From Sphingopyxis chilensis (lineage in GTDB: Bacteria > Pseudomonadota > Alphaproteobacteria > Sphingomonadales > Sphingomonadaceae), in the NCBI RefSeq assembly GCF_035930445.1, contig NZ_CP142394.1:1149501-1213500 (forward strand): a DNA stretch of 64,000 bases, in the 5' to 3' direction. A model generated the notes under the pieces. It was not told the origin of the DNA. It did no database searches and was given only the letters and a program-made list of their open reading frames with translations. Of the stretch, positions 41,588-50,918 are shown in pieces. The position numbers were made by a program, and so were the translations under genes. Position 1 is the first letter of the stretch. Each line of letters begins with the position of its first letter.

Positions 41588-42271
41588 TTACCGATCGGTC
41601 GATGCAACGCCGTTCATGATCGCTGCCACCATCGGTGCCATCAATTCCCGGAAATCGCGGCCCATGACGAGTTTACGCGAGGCTTCGAGCGAGACGAGGC
41701 CGTGGAGGCTGGCCCAGATGAGGTGCGCGGCTGTCATAGGGTCGTCGTCCTCGCCCGTGTCGGCGAAATAGGCCTCGACGACTTCGAGCACGACATTCCA
41801 CGCGCCCGACTGACGGCGGATCGCGTCGCCGAAATCTTCGAGCATCCGGCTCGGGCTGTCATAGACCCAATAATCGAACATCAGCCGGTAGGAGCGGCGC
41901 TCGCGCAGGCCGAACTCCAGATAGGCGATCAGCATTCGCTCAAGCTTTTCGCGGCCGGTGCCGGCATCGGCCACCGCGTCGCGCAGCGCGGCCTCGAATT
42001 GCAGGAATGCGTGCGTGCGCAGTTCCTGGAGCAAATGGTCCTTCGTGGGAAAATATTTATAGGGCATCATCGGCGAAGCGCCGATCACGCCCGCAATCTC
42101 CCGCATCGAAATCGCATCGATCCCGCCGCGGTCGAACAATGTCAGCGCTGCGCCGCAGATCCGGTCACGCGCGGCGCTGTGTGCGACCCGCAGATCGTCC
42201 GCCGACGCGGGTGGGCGCCCGCGCCGCCGCTTGACCGGCACTGCGTCACCAGTTTTCTCTACCGCCGACAA
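41588..42271 (-). CDS. TetR-family regulator
   Basis: Regulator of about 227 residues. The N-terminal HTH domain follows a basic tail (KRRRGRPP): SAARDRICGAALTLFDRGGIDAISMREIAGVIGASPMMPYKYFPTKDHLLQEL. The C-terminal ligand domain is of the TetR_C type found with lipid and aromatic catabolism (RRSYRLMFDYWVYDSPSRM; HLIWASLHGLVSLEASRKL). A TTG at 42271 with GGAGAAGGGG upstream is the best start; in-frame ATGs further up (42328, 42388) lack this. It lies downstream of the fumarylacetoacetase-family gene on the same strand. Confidence 0.82.
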   Translation of the reverse strand: MSAVEKTGDAVPVKRRRGRPPASADDLRVAHSAARDRICGAALTLFDRGGIDAISMREIAGVIGASPMMPYKYFPTKDHLLQELRTHAFLQFEAALRDAVADAGTGREKLERMLIAYLEFGLRERRSYRLMFDYWVYDSPSRMLEDFGDAIRRQSGAWNVVLEVVEAYFADTGEDDDPMTAAHLIWASLHGLVSLEASRKLVMGRDFRELMAPMVAAIMNGVASTDR

Positions 42272-42400
42272 GATTGCCCCTTCTCCAAGTCGCCGGCGTG
42301 TCCGGCGTCTGGAGACTCTATTCGGCATCGCCTGCGGTTGGCAAATCATTGCTGGGCAATGAAGCGGCGCGGTTGCTCTCTCGAGCAAGGCGAATACGGG

Positions 42401-43573
42401 TTATGGCGCGACCAGCCGGACCACCAGCGCGCCCATCGTCGACGACAGATGTTCGACCGTGTCGCCGACCTTCATGTAACGCCCGGCCTTGAGCTCATTC
42501 CGCACGAAGCGATTGATAACCGAGAAGAACGGCGATTTTCCGCGCAGGAAGCGGCCGAGCAGGATGTGGTCGATGATCCCGCCTTTCTTGTCCTCGGGCA
42601 TCGGGGGCATGAAGAGCACACCTTCGCTCGTCCCCGACATCACCGCCGCGCCGCGGGGGATCGTGTCCTGTTCGAGCAGCGGTACCTTGCTGCCCTTGTA
42701 CGTGTAGTTGCCGCCGCCCCCGTTCGTCAGGGCCTTTGCGACCAGCGCCTCGAAATCGAGGATCATCGCGCTGCCGCGGGCGTCCTGCTTCACCGTGCCG
42801 TTGACGCGCGTCACGATGCGTTCGTCCTTTACGAAGGCGCGCCAGTCGTGCGGGACGACGAGAAATGGTCCGGTCGGGAAATAGTCGGGGCCGCTTTTGG
42901 CGTCACTGAACCCACGACCTGACGGAACGTTCTGCGGATCGATCTCGCGCAGCAAGGTCGCGCGGTCGGTGAAATCGCCGCAGAGGAAAAAGCCTTTCCG
43001 CGCGGCTTCGAAATCGGCGAGCGAGGCGACGTCGCGGTCGAAGCGCACGCTGATCTCGACCTCATAATCCATTAGCGTCCCGGGATGAACGACCAGCGTC
43101 GTGCGCGCCGGGGACGGTTTGCCGAATTTTGGGAAGTTGAAGACCGTGTTGCTCCCCGCTTCCTTGGCATGTTCTGCAAAATTGGTGCCCGTCGCAAGAT
43201 GGCGATCGGTCATCGCACCCGAAGGAAGCAGGTTGCCCAGCGCATAGCGCGATTGTGATCCGCCGGCCATCTGCAGCGCATGCAGCTTGTCGTCGCCGAC
43301 AGCGGCGATCGCGTCGAAGATATCGGCGCCGGCAGGCGCGCCTTCTGTCGTCAGGTCGATCGCCTCGATGGTGTCGCCGCCTTCATAGGTCGTCACCAGC
43401 AAGGTCACAGTCTCGCCCGCGTCGTTCACCGTCTGTGCAAGGGTGAAGGCGACCGACGCGGGAGCGAGACGGGGCGCTATCGGCTTCGCTTCCGGCGAGA
43501 TTTGGTTCGACCGCGTCGATCGATCGGCACTCAGCGGCAGCGGAAATGCGATGGCGGAAGTGAGGCGGCTCAT
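42401..43573 (-). CDS. fumarylacetoacetate hydrolase family protein
   Basis: Enzyme of 390 residues of the FAH fold, which hydrolyses or decarboxylates beta-diketones and oxo-acids with a divalent metal. LATGTNFAEHAKEAG is the substrate-entry motif, MDYEVEISVRF carries the E-x-E metal ligands, and DYFPTGPFLVVP is the conserved late block. It is longer than the minimal FAH family because of a 110-residue N-terminal domain with VTLLVTTYEGGDTIEAIDLT. It starts 25 bp after the TonB receptor stop, so both are probably on one mRNA and act on the same imported substrate. Confidence 0.82.
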   Translation of the reverse strand: MSRLTSAIAFPLPLSADRSTRSNQISPEAKPIAPRLAPASVAFTLAQTVNDAGETVTLLVTTYEGGDTIEAIDLTTEGAPAGADIFDAIAAVGDDKLHALQMAGGSQSRYALGNLLPSGAMTDRHLATGTNFAEHAKEAGSNTVFNFPKFGKPSPARTTLVVHPGTLMDYEVEISVRFDRDVASLADFEAARKGFFLCGDFTDRATLLREIDPQNVPSGRGFSDAKSGPDYFPTGPFLVVPHDWRAFVKDERIVTRVNGTVKQDARGSAMILDFEALVAKALTNGGGGNYTYKGSKVPLLEQDTIPRGAAVMSGTSEGVLFMPPMPEDKKGGIIDHILLGRFLRGKSPFFSVINRFVRNELKAGRYMKVGDTVEHLSSTMGALVVRLVAP

Positions 43574-43598
43574 GCAGGATATTTTCCTTGTCTAATGG

Positions 43599-45773
43599 TC
43601 AGAAATGGAAGGAGAGGTTGGCGCCCCAGGTGCGCGGCGGGCCGTAGGAAACGAAGCGCTGCTCGAGGATGCCCTGCGGGAAGACATAGTTCATCTCGGC
43701 CTTGTCGAGCAGGTTGCGGACGAAGATGGCCGCCTCCCACTTGCCCGAATCGGGCACCCAGGCGAGGCGGAGGTCGACGATGTCCTTGCCCTTGCGGATG
43801 CCGAATTCCAGGTCGGCGGGGGCATCGTTGGCGATGCTGCTGCGCGTGTTGTAATCGGCGCGCAGGCGAACCACGCCCGCCCCGGCGATCTGGGGCGAGT
43901 CCGCCACCGCCGACACAGCGAGCGTCCATTTGGGCATTTTGGCAAGCCGCGTGCCCGCGAGATCATTGCCGTCGAGATCGACATAGTCGTCGAATTCGCC
44001 GTCATAGCGGGCAGCACCCAGCGACAGCGTCAGATTGCGGCTGGGCCGTGCAACGGCTTCTATCTCGATCCCCCGGATCGTGGCGCTGGCGGCGTTGGTG
44101 GTGATCTCGATGCTGTTCGAATTGAAGGCCGACACCTGGATATCATCATATTGCATGTCGAAGGCGGTGAGGTTCAGGTGCAGGCGGTTGTCGAAGAGCT
44201 TGGTGCGCACCCCAGCCTCGATATTGCGCACTGTTTCCTCGTCGAACGGCGTCGTTGCCGAGACGATATTGAGCGGTTCGGAATTGAACCCGCCCGACTT
44301 ATAGCCTTGCGACACGGCGCCATAGATCATGAAGGCGTCGCTCGGGCGGAATTGCAGCGAGGCGCGACCCGTCGGCTTGCCCCAGCTGTCGCTGACCGCC
44401 GCGATCAGCGGCTGTGACGGATCTTCGACAAAGAAGCCCGCGAACGGCCCCTGCGCGCGGCTGTCGATCGCGAAATCCTTTTCGTCGTGCGAATAACGGC
44501 CACCGACGGTCAGCGTCAGTTGCGGCGTAATGTCCCACGCGACTTCGCCGAAGACGCCATAGCCCTGAGCCTCGCTCGACTGGCGAAGCTGCTGCGTCGT
44601 CGGCCCGAAATTGGTCGCGGCGCCGCCGAACCGGTCGAAGCCGTAGCGCATCGTCTCGTCGAGATAGAAGAGGCCCGCGACCCAATAGATGCTGTCGTTC
44701 GCGGCATCGCCTTCCAGCCGGATTTCCTGCGTGAAGACCTTGGCATTGTTGCGCACGTCGAGATTATTGTAAGCAAGCGGCGAGCTCTGAAAAAAATGAT
44801 TGTCGCCGTGCCGGTACGACGTCAGCGCGGTAAGCTTTGACCAACCGAAATCGATGACCAGCTCGTTCGATATTCCCCAGATGTCGCGGTCGAAGAAGCT
44901 GCCGCCTGGCGTGGTCATGATCTTGTACGGATCGGTGCTCGGCTCGAAGATCGGGTCGGAGAAGGGCGGGCCGAGGACCGGCAAGGTCGGGTCATAGGCC
45001 TTCAGCGGCGAGGTATCGTCGTGGCGTTCGAAGCTGCCATGGACGCGCAGCGTCGAGATGACATTCTCGCCGAATTTCTGCTCGATCGTCAGGCGGCCGG
45101 CGAGCGAGGCGCGGTCGTCGACGTCGCGGCCCGTCGCCACATCCTCGAAATAGCCATCGCGGCGACTGTACTGAAAGGCGAAGCGCGAAAGCGTCGAAGG
45201 GCCAACCGGAATGTCGAATCCCGCGTCGAATTTGACCGTGCCATAGGTGCCGACGTCGAGTGAGAGGTCACCGCCCGCGGTGTCGCCGGGCCGGCGATTG
45301 ATCACATGAAAGACGCCGCCGGTGGCGTTGCGGCCATAGGTCGTGCCCTGCGGCCCGCGCAGCACCTCGACCCGCTGGACATCGAAGATCGGCGCCGAGC
45401 GCATGAAGTCGCGCGAAATGACCTCGCCGTCGATCATCATCAGCACGCCCGAATCCGACGCGGCGCCTTCGCCGCCCGACGCGATGCCGCGCACCGACAG
45501 CACGGGTTCGGCGGCATTATAGGAGGTGAAAGCGGTGCCGGGAGTGAGGGCGAGGATATCGCGCACATCGTTGAGGCCGCGCTCCTGGAGGTCGCTGCCC
45601 GAAACGGCGCTGATCGCCAGCGGCACGTCCTGCAGCGCTTCGGCGCGGCGCTGCGCGGTCACGACGATTTCGGACACGCCGGCCTCGTTCGCCCTTTCGC
45701 TTTCCTGCGCCTGCGCTTCGGCCGCCAGGCACAAGGTCATCGCTCCCGCCAAGAAATAGGCTTTCTTCCCCAT
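43599..45773 (-). CDS. TonB-dependent receptor, catabolic cluster
   Basis: Outer-membrane receptor of 724 residues. Signal peptide FLAGAMTLCLAAEAQAQ, TonB-box region VSEIVVTAQRRAEALQDVP, plug with RVEVLRGPQGTTYGRNATGGVFHVINRRPGD, and a barrel ending in SFHF. It belongs to the ferric-pesticin-type subfamily that in sphingomonads is often linked to aromatic, terpenoid or steroid-like substrates rather than iron. The ATG at 45773 has GAGGGAGAG upstream. The FAH-family gene follows at 25 bp. An AT-rich stretch upstream (45890-45940) probably holds the promoter. Confidence 0.93.
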   Translation of the reverse strand: MGKKAYFLAGAMTLCLAAEAQAQESERANEAGVSEIVVTAQRRAEALQDVPLAISAVSGSDLQERGLNDVRDILALTPGTAFTSYNAAEPVLSVRGIASGGEGAASDSGVLMMIDGEVISRDFMRSAPIFDVQRVEVLRGPQGTTYGRNATGGVFHVINRRPGDTAGGDLSLDVGTYGTVKFDAGFDIPVGPSTLSRFAFQYSRRDGYFEDVATGRDVDDRASLAGRLTIEQKFGENVISTLRVHGSFERHDDTSPLKAYDPTLPVLGPPFSDPIFEPSTDPYKIMTTPGGSFFDRDIWGISNELVIDFGWSKLTALTSYRHGDNHFFQSSPLAYNNLDVRNNAKVFTQEIRLEGDAANDSIYWVAGLFYLDETMRYGFDRFGGAATNFGPTTQQLRQSSEAQGYGVFGEVAWDITPQLTLTVGGRYSHDEKDFAIDSRAQGPFAGFFVEDPSQPLIAAVSDSWGKPTGRASLQFRPSDAFMIYGAVSQGYKSGGFNSEPLNIVSATTPFDEETVRNIEAGVRTKLFDNRLHLNLTAFDMQYDDIQVSAFNSNSIEITTNAASATIRGIEIEAVARPSRNLTLSLGAARYDGEFDDYVDLDGNDLAGTRLAKMPKWTLAVSAVADSPQIAGAGVVRLRADYNTRSSIANDAPADLEFGIRKGKDIVDLRLAWVPDSGKWEAAIFVRNLLDKAEMNYVFPQGILEQRFVSYGPPRTWGANLSFHF

Positions 45774-46039
45774 GATGATCTCTCCCTCTCGTGGAGCGGT
45801 GCAGGATCGCATCCGCTCTCCGGCCGCTTGGGCGGCTCTCCCTCGATGCTGCTGGGCAGCAATCGGATGTACGGTGTAATCGAAAAAATCGAAGACGGTC
45901 AATTAAAATCGATATTAGTAAAAAAAACCGATTTACATCAACCGCGATATCGGCGACGCAATCATGGTAGGACGGCATGAATGGAGCGCCTTGCAGGGCC
46001 GGATATTGGGGCTCTAAGGTGCGTCCGGAGGGATATGCG

Positions 46040-46723
46040 ATGAACCAATTGAGCGAGCCGGGCAGCTCGACCCTGTCGGCGTCTGCCGCCGACACGATTT
46101 CTTCAGCGATTGTGGGCGGCGATCTGGCGCCAGGATCGCGGCTAGCGATCCGCGATCTATCGGCCGAGCTGGGAATCGGCCCGACCCCCATTCGCGAAGC
46201 GCTCACCGGCCTCGCCGGACGCGGGCTCGTCGTCGCTTATGGGCAGCGCGGCTTTCGCGTCGCGCAGGTCAGTCGTCAGGATCTGCTCGACCTCATTCGC
46301 GCGCGCAACGCGATCGAGACGGGCGCGCTACGCGAGGCGATCGCGCGCGGCGACGCCGATTGGGAGGCCGAGGTCGCGGCGGCATTGCAGCGGCTCAAAT
46401 ATTTCTCCGCCAACCCGCCCGCGTCGGTCGAGGAGCGGGTGGCGACCTTCGAGCGGCTCAACCTCGGTTTTCACAAGGCGCTGCTCGCGGGCTGCGGCTC
46501 GCCGCGGCTGATCGCGATGGCAGACGATTTGCACCGGCAGGCCGAGCGGTATCGCAACCTGATGCTGCGCATGCGCGACGTCAGCCCGAACGTTTATGAC
46601 GAGCATCGCGAACTCGCCGAGCTGGCGCTTGCGCGCGACGCCGATGGCGCGTGTGCTTGGCTGGCCGAGCATAACCAGATCACGCTGCGCCTCATTTACG
46701 ACGATCCGTCGATCGGGGGCTGA
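46040..46723 (+). CDS. GntR-family regulator, FCD type
   Basis: Regulator of 227 residues with a GntR winged helix (AADTISSAIVGGDLAPGSRLAIRDLSAELGIGPTPIREALTGLAGRGLVVAYGQRGFRVAQVS) and an FCD all-helical ligand domain (IRARNAIETGALREAIARGD; FHKALLAGCGSPRLIAMADDLHRQAERYR; DEHRELAELALARDADGACAWLAEH). These bind small organic acids, usually through metal-coordinating Asp/His. The ATG at 46040 has GGAGGG upstream. It is divergent from the TonB receptor and is the natural candidate to control it. Confidence 0.88.
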   Translation: MNQLSEPGSSTLSASAADTISSAIVGGDLAPGSRLAIRDLSAELGIGPTPIREALTGLAGRGLVVAYGQRGFRVAQVSRQDLLDLIRARNAIETGALREAIARGDADWEAEVAAALQRLKYFSANPPASVEERVATFERLNLGFHKALLAGCGSPRLIAMADDLHRQAERYRNLMLRMRDVSPNVYDEHRELAELALARDADGACAWLAEHNQITLRLIYDDPSIGG

Positions 46724-46728
46724 CGCGA

Positions 46729-47706
46729 TCAGGCCGGCTCCGGAACAGGCGCGTTGAGCATCAGGATCGCCTCGGCCTCAGCCATGATCCGGTCGAGCAA
46801 CGCCTGCACCGTCGGAATATCGTCGATCAGTCCCGCGACCATGCCGCAGCTCCAGGCACCGGCGTCGACGATGCCGTCGCGCATAACCTTCGGATAGACG
46901 CCCGCTACCTCGTCGGCGATGTCGGCAAAGCGCAACTTGGACCCCATTTCTTCTTCCCGGACGAGGATACGCTCGACCGCGACATTGTTGAGCACGCGTT
47001 CGGTGTTGCGTAGCGGGCGCATCACCAGCCGCGTGTCGAGTTCGGTCGCGTCGAGGATGGCCTGCTTGACGTTGGGATGCACCGGCGCCTCCTCGGTTGC
47101 GATGAATCGCGTGCCCATGTTGATGCCGTCCGCTCCCAGCGCGAGCGCCGCGACAAGCGAGCGCCCATCGACCATCCCGCCCGAGGCGATGAAGGGGACC
47201 GACAGCGCGCGCGCGGCGGCGGGCAGCAGGATGAAGTTCGGAATATCGTCCTCGCCCGGGTGGCCGCCGCATTCGAAGCCGTCGACGCTGACCGCGTCGC
47301 AGCCGATCGCCTCGGCCTTCAGCGCGTGGCGAACCGAAGTGCATTTGTGGATAACCTTGATCCCCGCAGCCTTGAGCGCGGGCAGGATTTCGGCGGGATT
47401 GTTGCCCGCGGTCTCGACCGCCTTCACCCCGCCTTCGATGATCGCGGCGACATAGCCGGGGTAATCGGGCGGATTGACCGACGGCAAGAAGGTCAGGTTC
47501 ACGCCGATCGGCTTGTCTGTCATCTTGCGGCAGCGTTTGATCTCTTCGAGCAACGCGGGGCCATTGGGAAAAGTCAGCGCGGTGATCATCCCGAGCCCGC
47601 CGGCGTTGGAGACGGCGGCTGCCATTTCGGCGAAGCCTACATAATGCATGCCCCCCTGCACGATGGGCCGCTCGATGCCGAAAAGCTCGGTGATTCGTGT
47701 ACGCAT
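46729..47706 (-). CDS. nitronate monooxygenase family flavoprotein
   Basis: FMN-dependent TIM-barrel enzyme of 325 residues (2-nitropropane dioxygenase/enoyl-reductase-like family). Key blocks: IERPIVQGGMHYVGFAEMAAAVSNAGGLGMI at the N-terminus, HKCTSVRHALKAEAIGCDAVSVDGFECGGHPGED for FMN binding, PFIASGGMVDGRSLVAALALGADGINMGTRFIATEEA for the phosphate-binding loop. Real substrates in catabolic clusters are rarely nitronates and may be enoyl-CoA or keto acids. The ATG at 47706 follows AGGGACAGG. Divergent from the ligase gene across a region with two palindromes. Confidence 0.85.
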   Translation of the reverse strand: MRTRITELFGIERPIVQGGMHYVGFAEMAAAVSNAGGLGMITALTFPNGPALLEEIKRCRKMTDKPIGVNLTFLPSVNPPDYPGYVAAIIEGGVKAVETAGNNPAEILPALKAAGIKVIHKCTSVRHALKAEAIGCDAVSVDGFECGGHPGEDDIPNFILLPAAARALSVPFIASGGMVDGRSLVAALALGADGINMGTRFIATEEAPVHPNVKQAILDATELDTRLVMRPLRNTERVLNNVAVERILVREEEMGSKLRFADIADEVAGVYPKVMRDGIVDAGAWSCGMVAGLIDDIPTVQALLDRIMAEAEAILMLNAPVPEPA

Positions 47707-47725
47707 ATCCTGTCCCTTCAAAATG

Positions 47726-47785
47726 TTTACGACGTAAATATGAAAATCTGGGCGGCTTTGTCAAGATTGACATATACGATGTATA
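47726..47785. promoter_or_regulatory. pair of related palindromes in divergent promoter
   Basis: TTTACGACGTAAA (47726-47738) and TATACGATGTATA (47773-47785) share the pattern T-N-TAC-GAY-GTA-N-A and are 47 bp apart centre to centre, between the divergent monooxygenase and CoA-ligase starts. They look like two half-occupied operator sites of one dimeric regulator, for example a TetR-type protein. Confidence 0.55.
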
Positions 47786-47825
47786 ATTTATTTATGTCGA
47801 ACGAGAAACGGAGAGGATGCGGACA

Positions 47826-49874
47826 ATGAAAGCGAGGATCGCCGAGGTGGATGCACATCGCGAAACGGGAACGGCGCAGCCTGTCCCGGTGATGCGCTTG
47901 TTTGGCGAATTCGCCTCCGGCCGGACCGGGCGCCGGTTCGACAGCTATCACGACCTCCATCGCTGGTCGGTCGAAAAGCCCGATGCCTTCTGGCGCGCGG
48001 TGTGGGATTTTGATGGCATCGTGTCGCCCGACACGCCGCCCGACCGCGTCCTCATCGGCAAGGCGATGCCCGGCGCCACCTGGTTTCCCGGCTGCCGCGT
48101 CAACTATGCCGCGCAAATCCTGCGCCATGTCGACGCGGCCGAGGCCGCGGGGCACCCCGCGATCGTCGCCGAGGACGAGCTTGGGCCGATCGCGCAGATG
48201 GGCTGGCGCGATCTACGCGATCGTGTCGCAGCGATTGCGCTGGCGCTGAAGGAACTCGGCATCACGCGCGGCGACCGGGTCGTCGCCTATCTTCCCAACC
48301 GGCCCGAAGCGATCGTCGCCTTCCTCGCCTGCGCGTCGATCGGCGCGATCTGGGCGATCTGCTCGCCCGACATGGGCATTCCCGCGATCCTCGAACGCTT
48401 TCGTCAGATCGATCCCAAGCTGTTCATCGCGACCGACGGCGTGACCTATGGCGGCAAGCCGCTCGACCGCAGCGGCGCGGTGGCGGAGATTCGTGCGGCG
48501 CTGCCCTCGCTCGATCATTTCATCCTCGTGCCGTCGGGGCTCGGCTCGCAGGATTTTCCCGGCGCGATCGACTTTTACAGCTTGCTGGCGGCGGAGGGTC
48601 GCGACCTCGACGGCTTCGAACCCGAATGGCTGCCCTTCGATCATCCGCTGTGGATCGTCTATTCGAGCGGGACGACGGGCAAGCCCAAGGCGCTCGTCCA
48701 CGGCCATGGCGGCATATTGATGATGTCGGCGGCGGGCCGTATCCATTCGGACCTCGGCGCCAGCTATGACCCGCGGACACCCGGCGAGCGCTTCCACTGG
48801 TTCAGCTCGACGGGGTGGATGATGTGGAACCTGCAGGTCGGCGGCCTGCTCGGCGGGACGACGATCTGCATCTTCGACGGCAGCCCGACGGGATCGCGCG
48901 ACGCGCCCGACTGGGGACTGCTCTGGCGCTTTGCGGCGCGCAACAAGGTCAGCTTTTTCGGCGCCGGGGCCCAATATTATACCCTAGCGGTCAAGGCGGG
49001 TGTCGATTTGACCAAGGCTGGCGACCTGTCGGCGGTGCGCGCGCTCGGCAGCACAGCGTCGCCGCTTCCCGCACTGGTCCAGACGAACCTGTCGCATATG
49101 ATCGCGCAGGCGGGCGCGGCGCGTGTCTGGTGGTTCAACAGCTCGGGCGGCACGGACATCTGCGGGGCTTTCTGCACCGGCAACCGCGAACTGCCCGAAG
49201 CACCGGGCAAGCTGCAATGCCGCCAACTTGGCGCCGCGGTCGAGGCATGGGACGAGGAGGGGCGCGCGTTGCTCGGTGAAGTTGGCGAGCTGGTCTGCAC
49301 CCGGCCGTTGCCGAGCATGCCGCTGTTCCTGTGGGGCGACACCGACGGGTCGCGCTACCGCGAATCCTATTTCGACGCTTACGACGGCATCTGGCGCCAT
49401 GGCGACTGGCTCCGCATCGAGGCGAGCGGCGCGTGCGAAATCTTCGGGCGCAGCGATGCGACAATTAACCGCGGCGGGCACCGGATGGGGACGAGCGAAA
49501 TCTATGACGCGGTCGAACGGCTGGGCGATGTTGCCGACACGCTGGTGATCGACGCGCGCACGAACGACAGCGACAGCGAATTGCTGCTGTTCGTCTTGCC
49601 CGCACCCGGTGCCGTGCGCGGCCTCGCGCTGACCGCAAAGATACGCGATGCGATCCGCACCGGCCTGTCGCCGCGCTTCCTGCCCGACCGGATCATCGAG
49701 GTCGCCGCGATCCCGCGCACGCTGTCGTCGAAGAAGCAGGAACTGCCGATCAAGCGATTGTTCGAGGGCGCCGATCTGGACAAGGTGATCGACCCGTCGG
49801 CCATGGCCAATCCAGAGAGCCTCGAAGAATATGCAGCGCTCGCCGCCGAATTTCGCGAGCGCGCGGCCGCTTAG
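47826..49874 (+). CDS. acetoacetyl-CoA synthetase-like ligase
   Basis: AMP-forming acyl-CoA ligase of 682 residues, of the acetoacetyl-CoA synthetase subgroup by length and by WFPGCRVNYAAQILRH near the N-terminus. The ATP motif is IVYSSGTTGKPKALVHGHGG; later blocks are WWFNSSGGTDICGAF, WRHGDWLRIEASGACEIFGRSDATINRGGHRMGTSEIYDAVE, and the catalytic Lys in TLSSKKQELPIKRLF. It joins CoA to a keto acid with ATP. The ATG at 47826 has GGAGAGG 9 nt upstream; the ATG at 47817 is too close to it. Its stop overlaps the convergent ketopantoate-reductase-like gene by 4 bp. Confidence 0.87.
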   Translation: MKARIAEVDAHRETGTAQPVPVMRLFGEFASGRTGRRFDSYHDLHRWSVEKPDAFWRAVWDFDGIVSPDTPPDRVLIGKAMPGATWFPGCRVNYAAQILRHVDAAEAAGHPAIVAEDELGPIAQMGWRDLRDRVAAIALALKELGITRGDRVVAYLPNRPEAIVAFLACASIGAIWAICSPDMGIPAILERFRQIDPKLFIATDGVTYGGKPLDRSGAVAEIRAALPSLDHFILVPSGLGSQDFPGAIDFYSLLAAEGRDLDGFEPEWLPFDHPLWIVYSSGTTGKPKALVHGHGGILMMSAAGRIHSDLGASYDPRTPGERFHWFSSTGWMMWNLQVGGLLGGTTICIFDGSPTGSRDAPDWGLLWRFAARNKVSFFGAGAQYYTLAVKAGVDLTKAGDLSAVRALGSTASPLPALVQTNLSHMIAQAGAARVWWFNSSGGTDICGAFCTGNRELPEAPGKLQCRQLGAAVEAWDEEGRALLGEVGELVCTRPLPSMPLFLWGDTDGSRYRESYFDAYDGIWRHGDWLRIEASGACEIFGRSDATINRGGHRMGTSEIYDAVERLGDVADTLVIDARTNDSDSELLLFVLPAPGAVRGLALTAKIRDAIRTGLSPRFLPDRIIEVAAIPRTLSSKKQELPIKRLFEGADLDKVIDPSAMANPESLEEYAALAAEFRERAAA

Positions 49875-50869
49875 CGGGCGCGGGCGCGGTCGGCGAGGGC
49901 GATCGCCTGGGCGGCGACGGCGTCGAGCGCCGGGGTCGCGACGCCGGCGTGGCGGGCAAAGGCCAGCGGTGCACGGACCAGCGCATCGATTTCCATCGCG
50001 CGGCCGGCCTCGTAATCCTGAAGGATCGACGGTTTGTGATCGGGCGCGGCCCGGCGCAGCCCTTCGCGATCGACCGGGCCGAAATCATAGCCGAGTGACG
50101 CGGCGACCGCGCGCGCTTCGGCCATCAGGACCAGCAAGGTTTCGGCCAGCTGATCATCGGCGGCGAGGTCGCTGACCTTGCGCCCGGTGAGAAGGCAGAG
50201 CACCGACGCCGTCATATTGTTGATCAGCTTTGACCAGAGCACGGCGCGAATATCGGGGGCGGACGGGGAGTCGATGCCGCTTGCAGTAAGCGCGGCGCGG
50301 ATTTCGGTGATCCGCTCGCTGGCGCGATCGTCGATCTCACCGACGACCAGCGCGTTGCGCGCTGGGGAATCATTGTGGACGACGCCGGGCTCGACGAGCT
50401 GGTTCGACGAGAAAATGACCCCGCCGATCGTCCGCGCAGGGCCGATAGCTCCCGCCAGCGTGGCATCCGGATCGAGCCATCCGAGGTCGGGCGCCCCGCA
50501 TTCGGAGCCCGACAGGCCCATTCCATACCACCATGGTATGCCATTTTGAGCGAAGATGACCGGCGTATGGTCGGCGAGCAGCGGCGCGATGCCGTCGGCG
50601 AGGACGGGCAGGGCGGTTGCCTTCACCGTCGATATCACCAAGTCCTGCGGTCCGAGGTCGGCGGGATTATCGGATGCCGCCACCGATGCCTGAATGACTT
50701 GTTCGCCCGAAATAAGCGTGAGCCCGTTTTCCCGAATCGCCGGCAGCTGCGAGCCCCGTGCAACCACCGACACATCTTGACCGGCCGCAGCAAGCCGCGC
50801 GGCAAAATGGCCGCCAACGGCCCCAGCGCCGAAAATACAGATACGCAAATCGGGATCCTTTTCGTTCAT
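49871..50869 (-). CDS. 2-dehydropantoate 2-reductase family protein
   Basis: NADPH-dependent reductase of 332 residues of the ApbA/PanE family. Nucleotide-binding motif ICIFGAGAVGGHFAARLAAAGQDVSVVAR at the N-terminus; then DLVISTVKATALPVLADGIAPLL, and the catalytic Lys in LWSKLINNMTASVLCLLTGRKVSDL. The C-terminal domain is the usual 6-phosphogluconate-dehydrogenase-like bundle. Because it sits with an aldolase, a Crp regulator and a transporter, it is more likely a catabolic 2-keto-acid reductase than the pantothenate enzyme, but this is inference. The aldolase gene lies 49 bp upstream. Confidence 0.85.
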   Translation of the reverse strand: MNEKDPDLRICIFGAGAVGGHFAARLAAAGQDVSVVARGSQLPAIRENGLTLISGEQVIQASVAASDNPADLGPQDLVISTVKATALPVLADGIAPLLADHTPVIFAQNGIPWWYGMGLSGSECGAPDLGWLDPDATLAGAIGPARTIGGVIFSSNQLVEPGVVHNDSPARNALVVGEIDDRASERITEIRAALTASGIDSPSAPDIRAVLWSKLINNMTASVLCLLTGRKVSDLAADDQLAETLLVLMAEARAVAASLGYDFGPVDREGLRRAAPDHKPSILQDYEAGRAMEIDALVRAPLAFARHAGVATPALDAVAAQAIALADRARAR

Positions 50870-50918
50870 CGGAGCCGCGGCCAGAAAAGCAGAACAACCG
50901 GCCGCGGCGCCCCTTTCG

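Noticed and set aside
41411..42922. Long plus-strand frame across the TetR and FAH-family genes
   Set aside because: Antisense to two genes with clear family motifs; no coherent protein features of its own.
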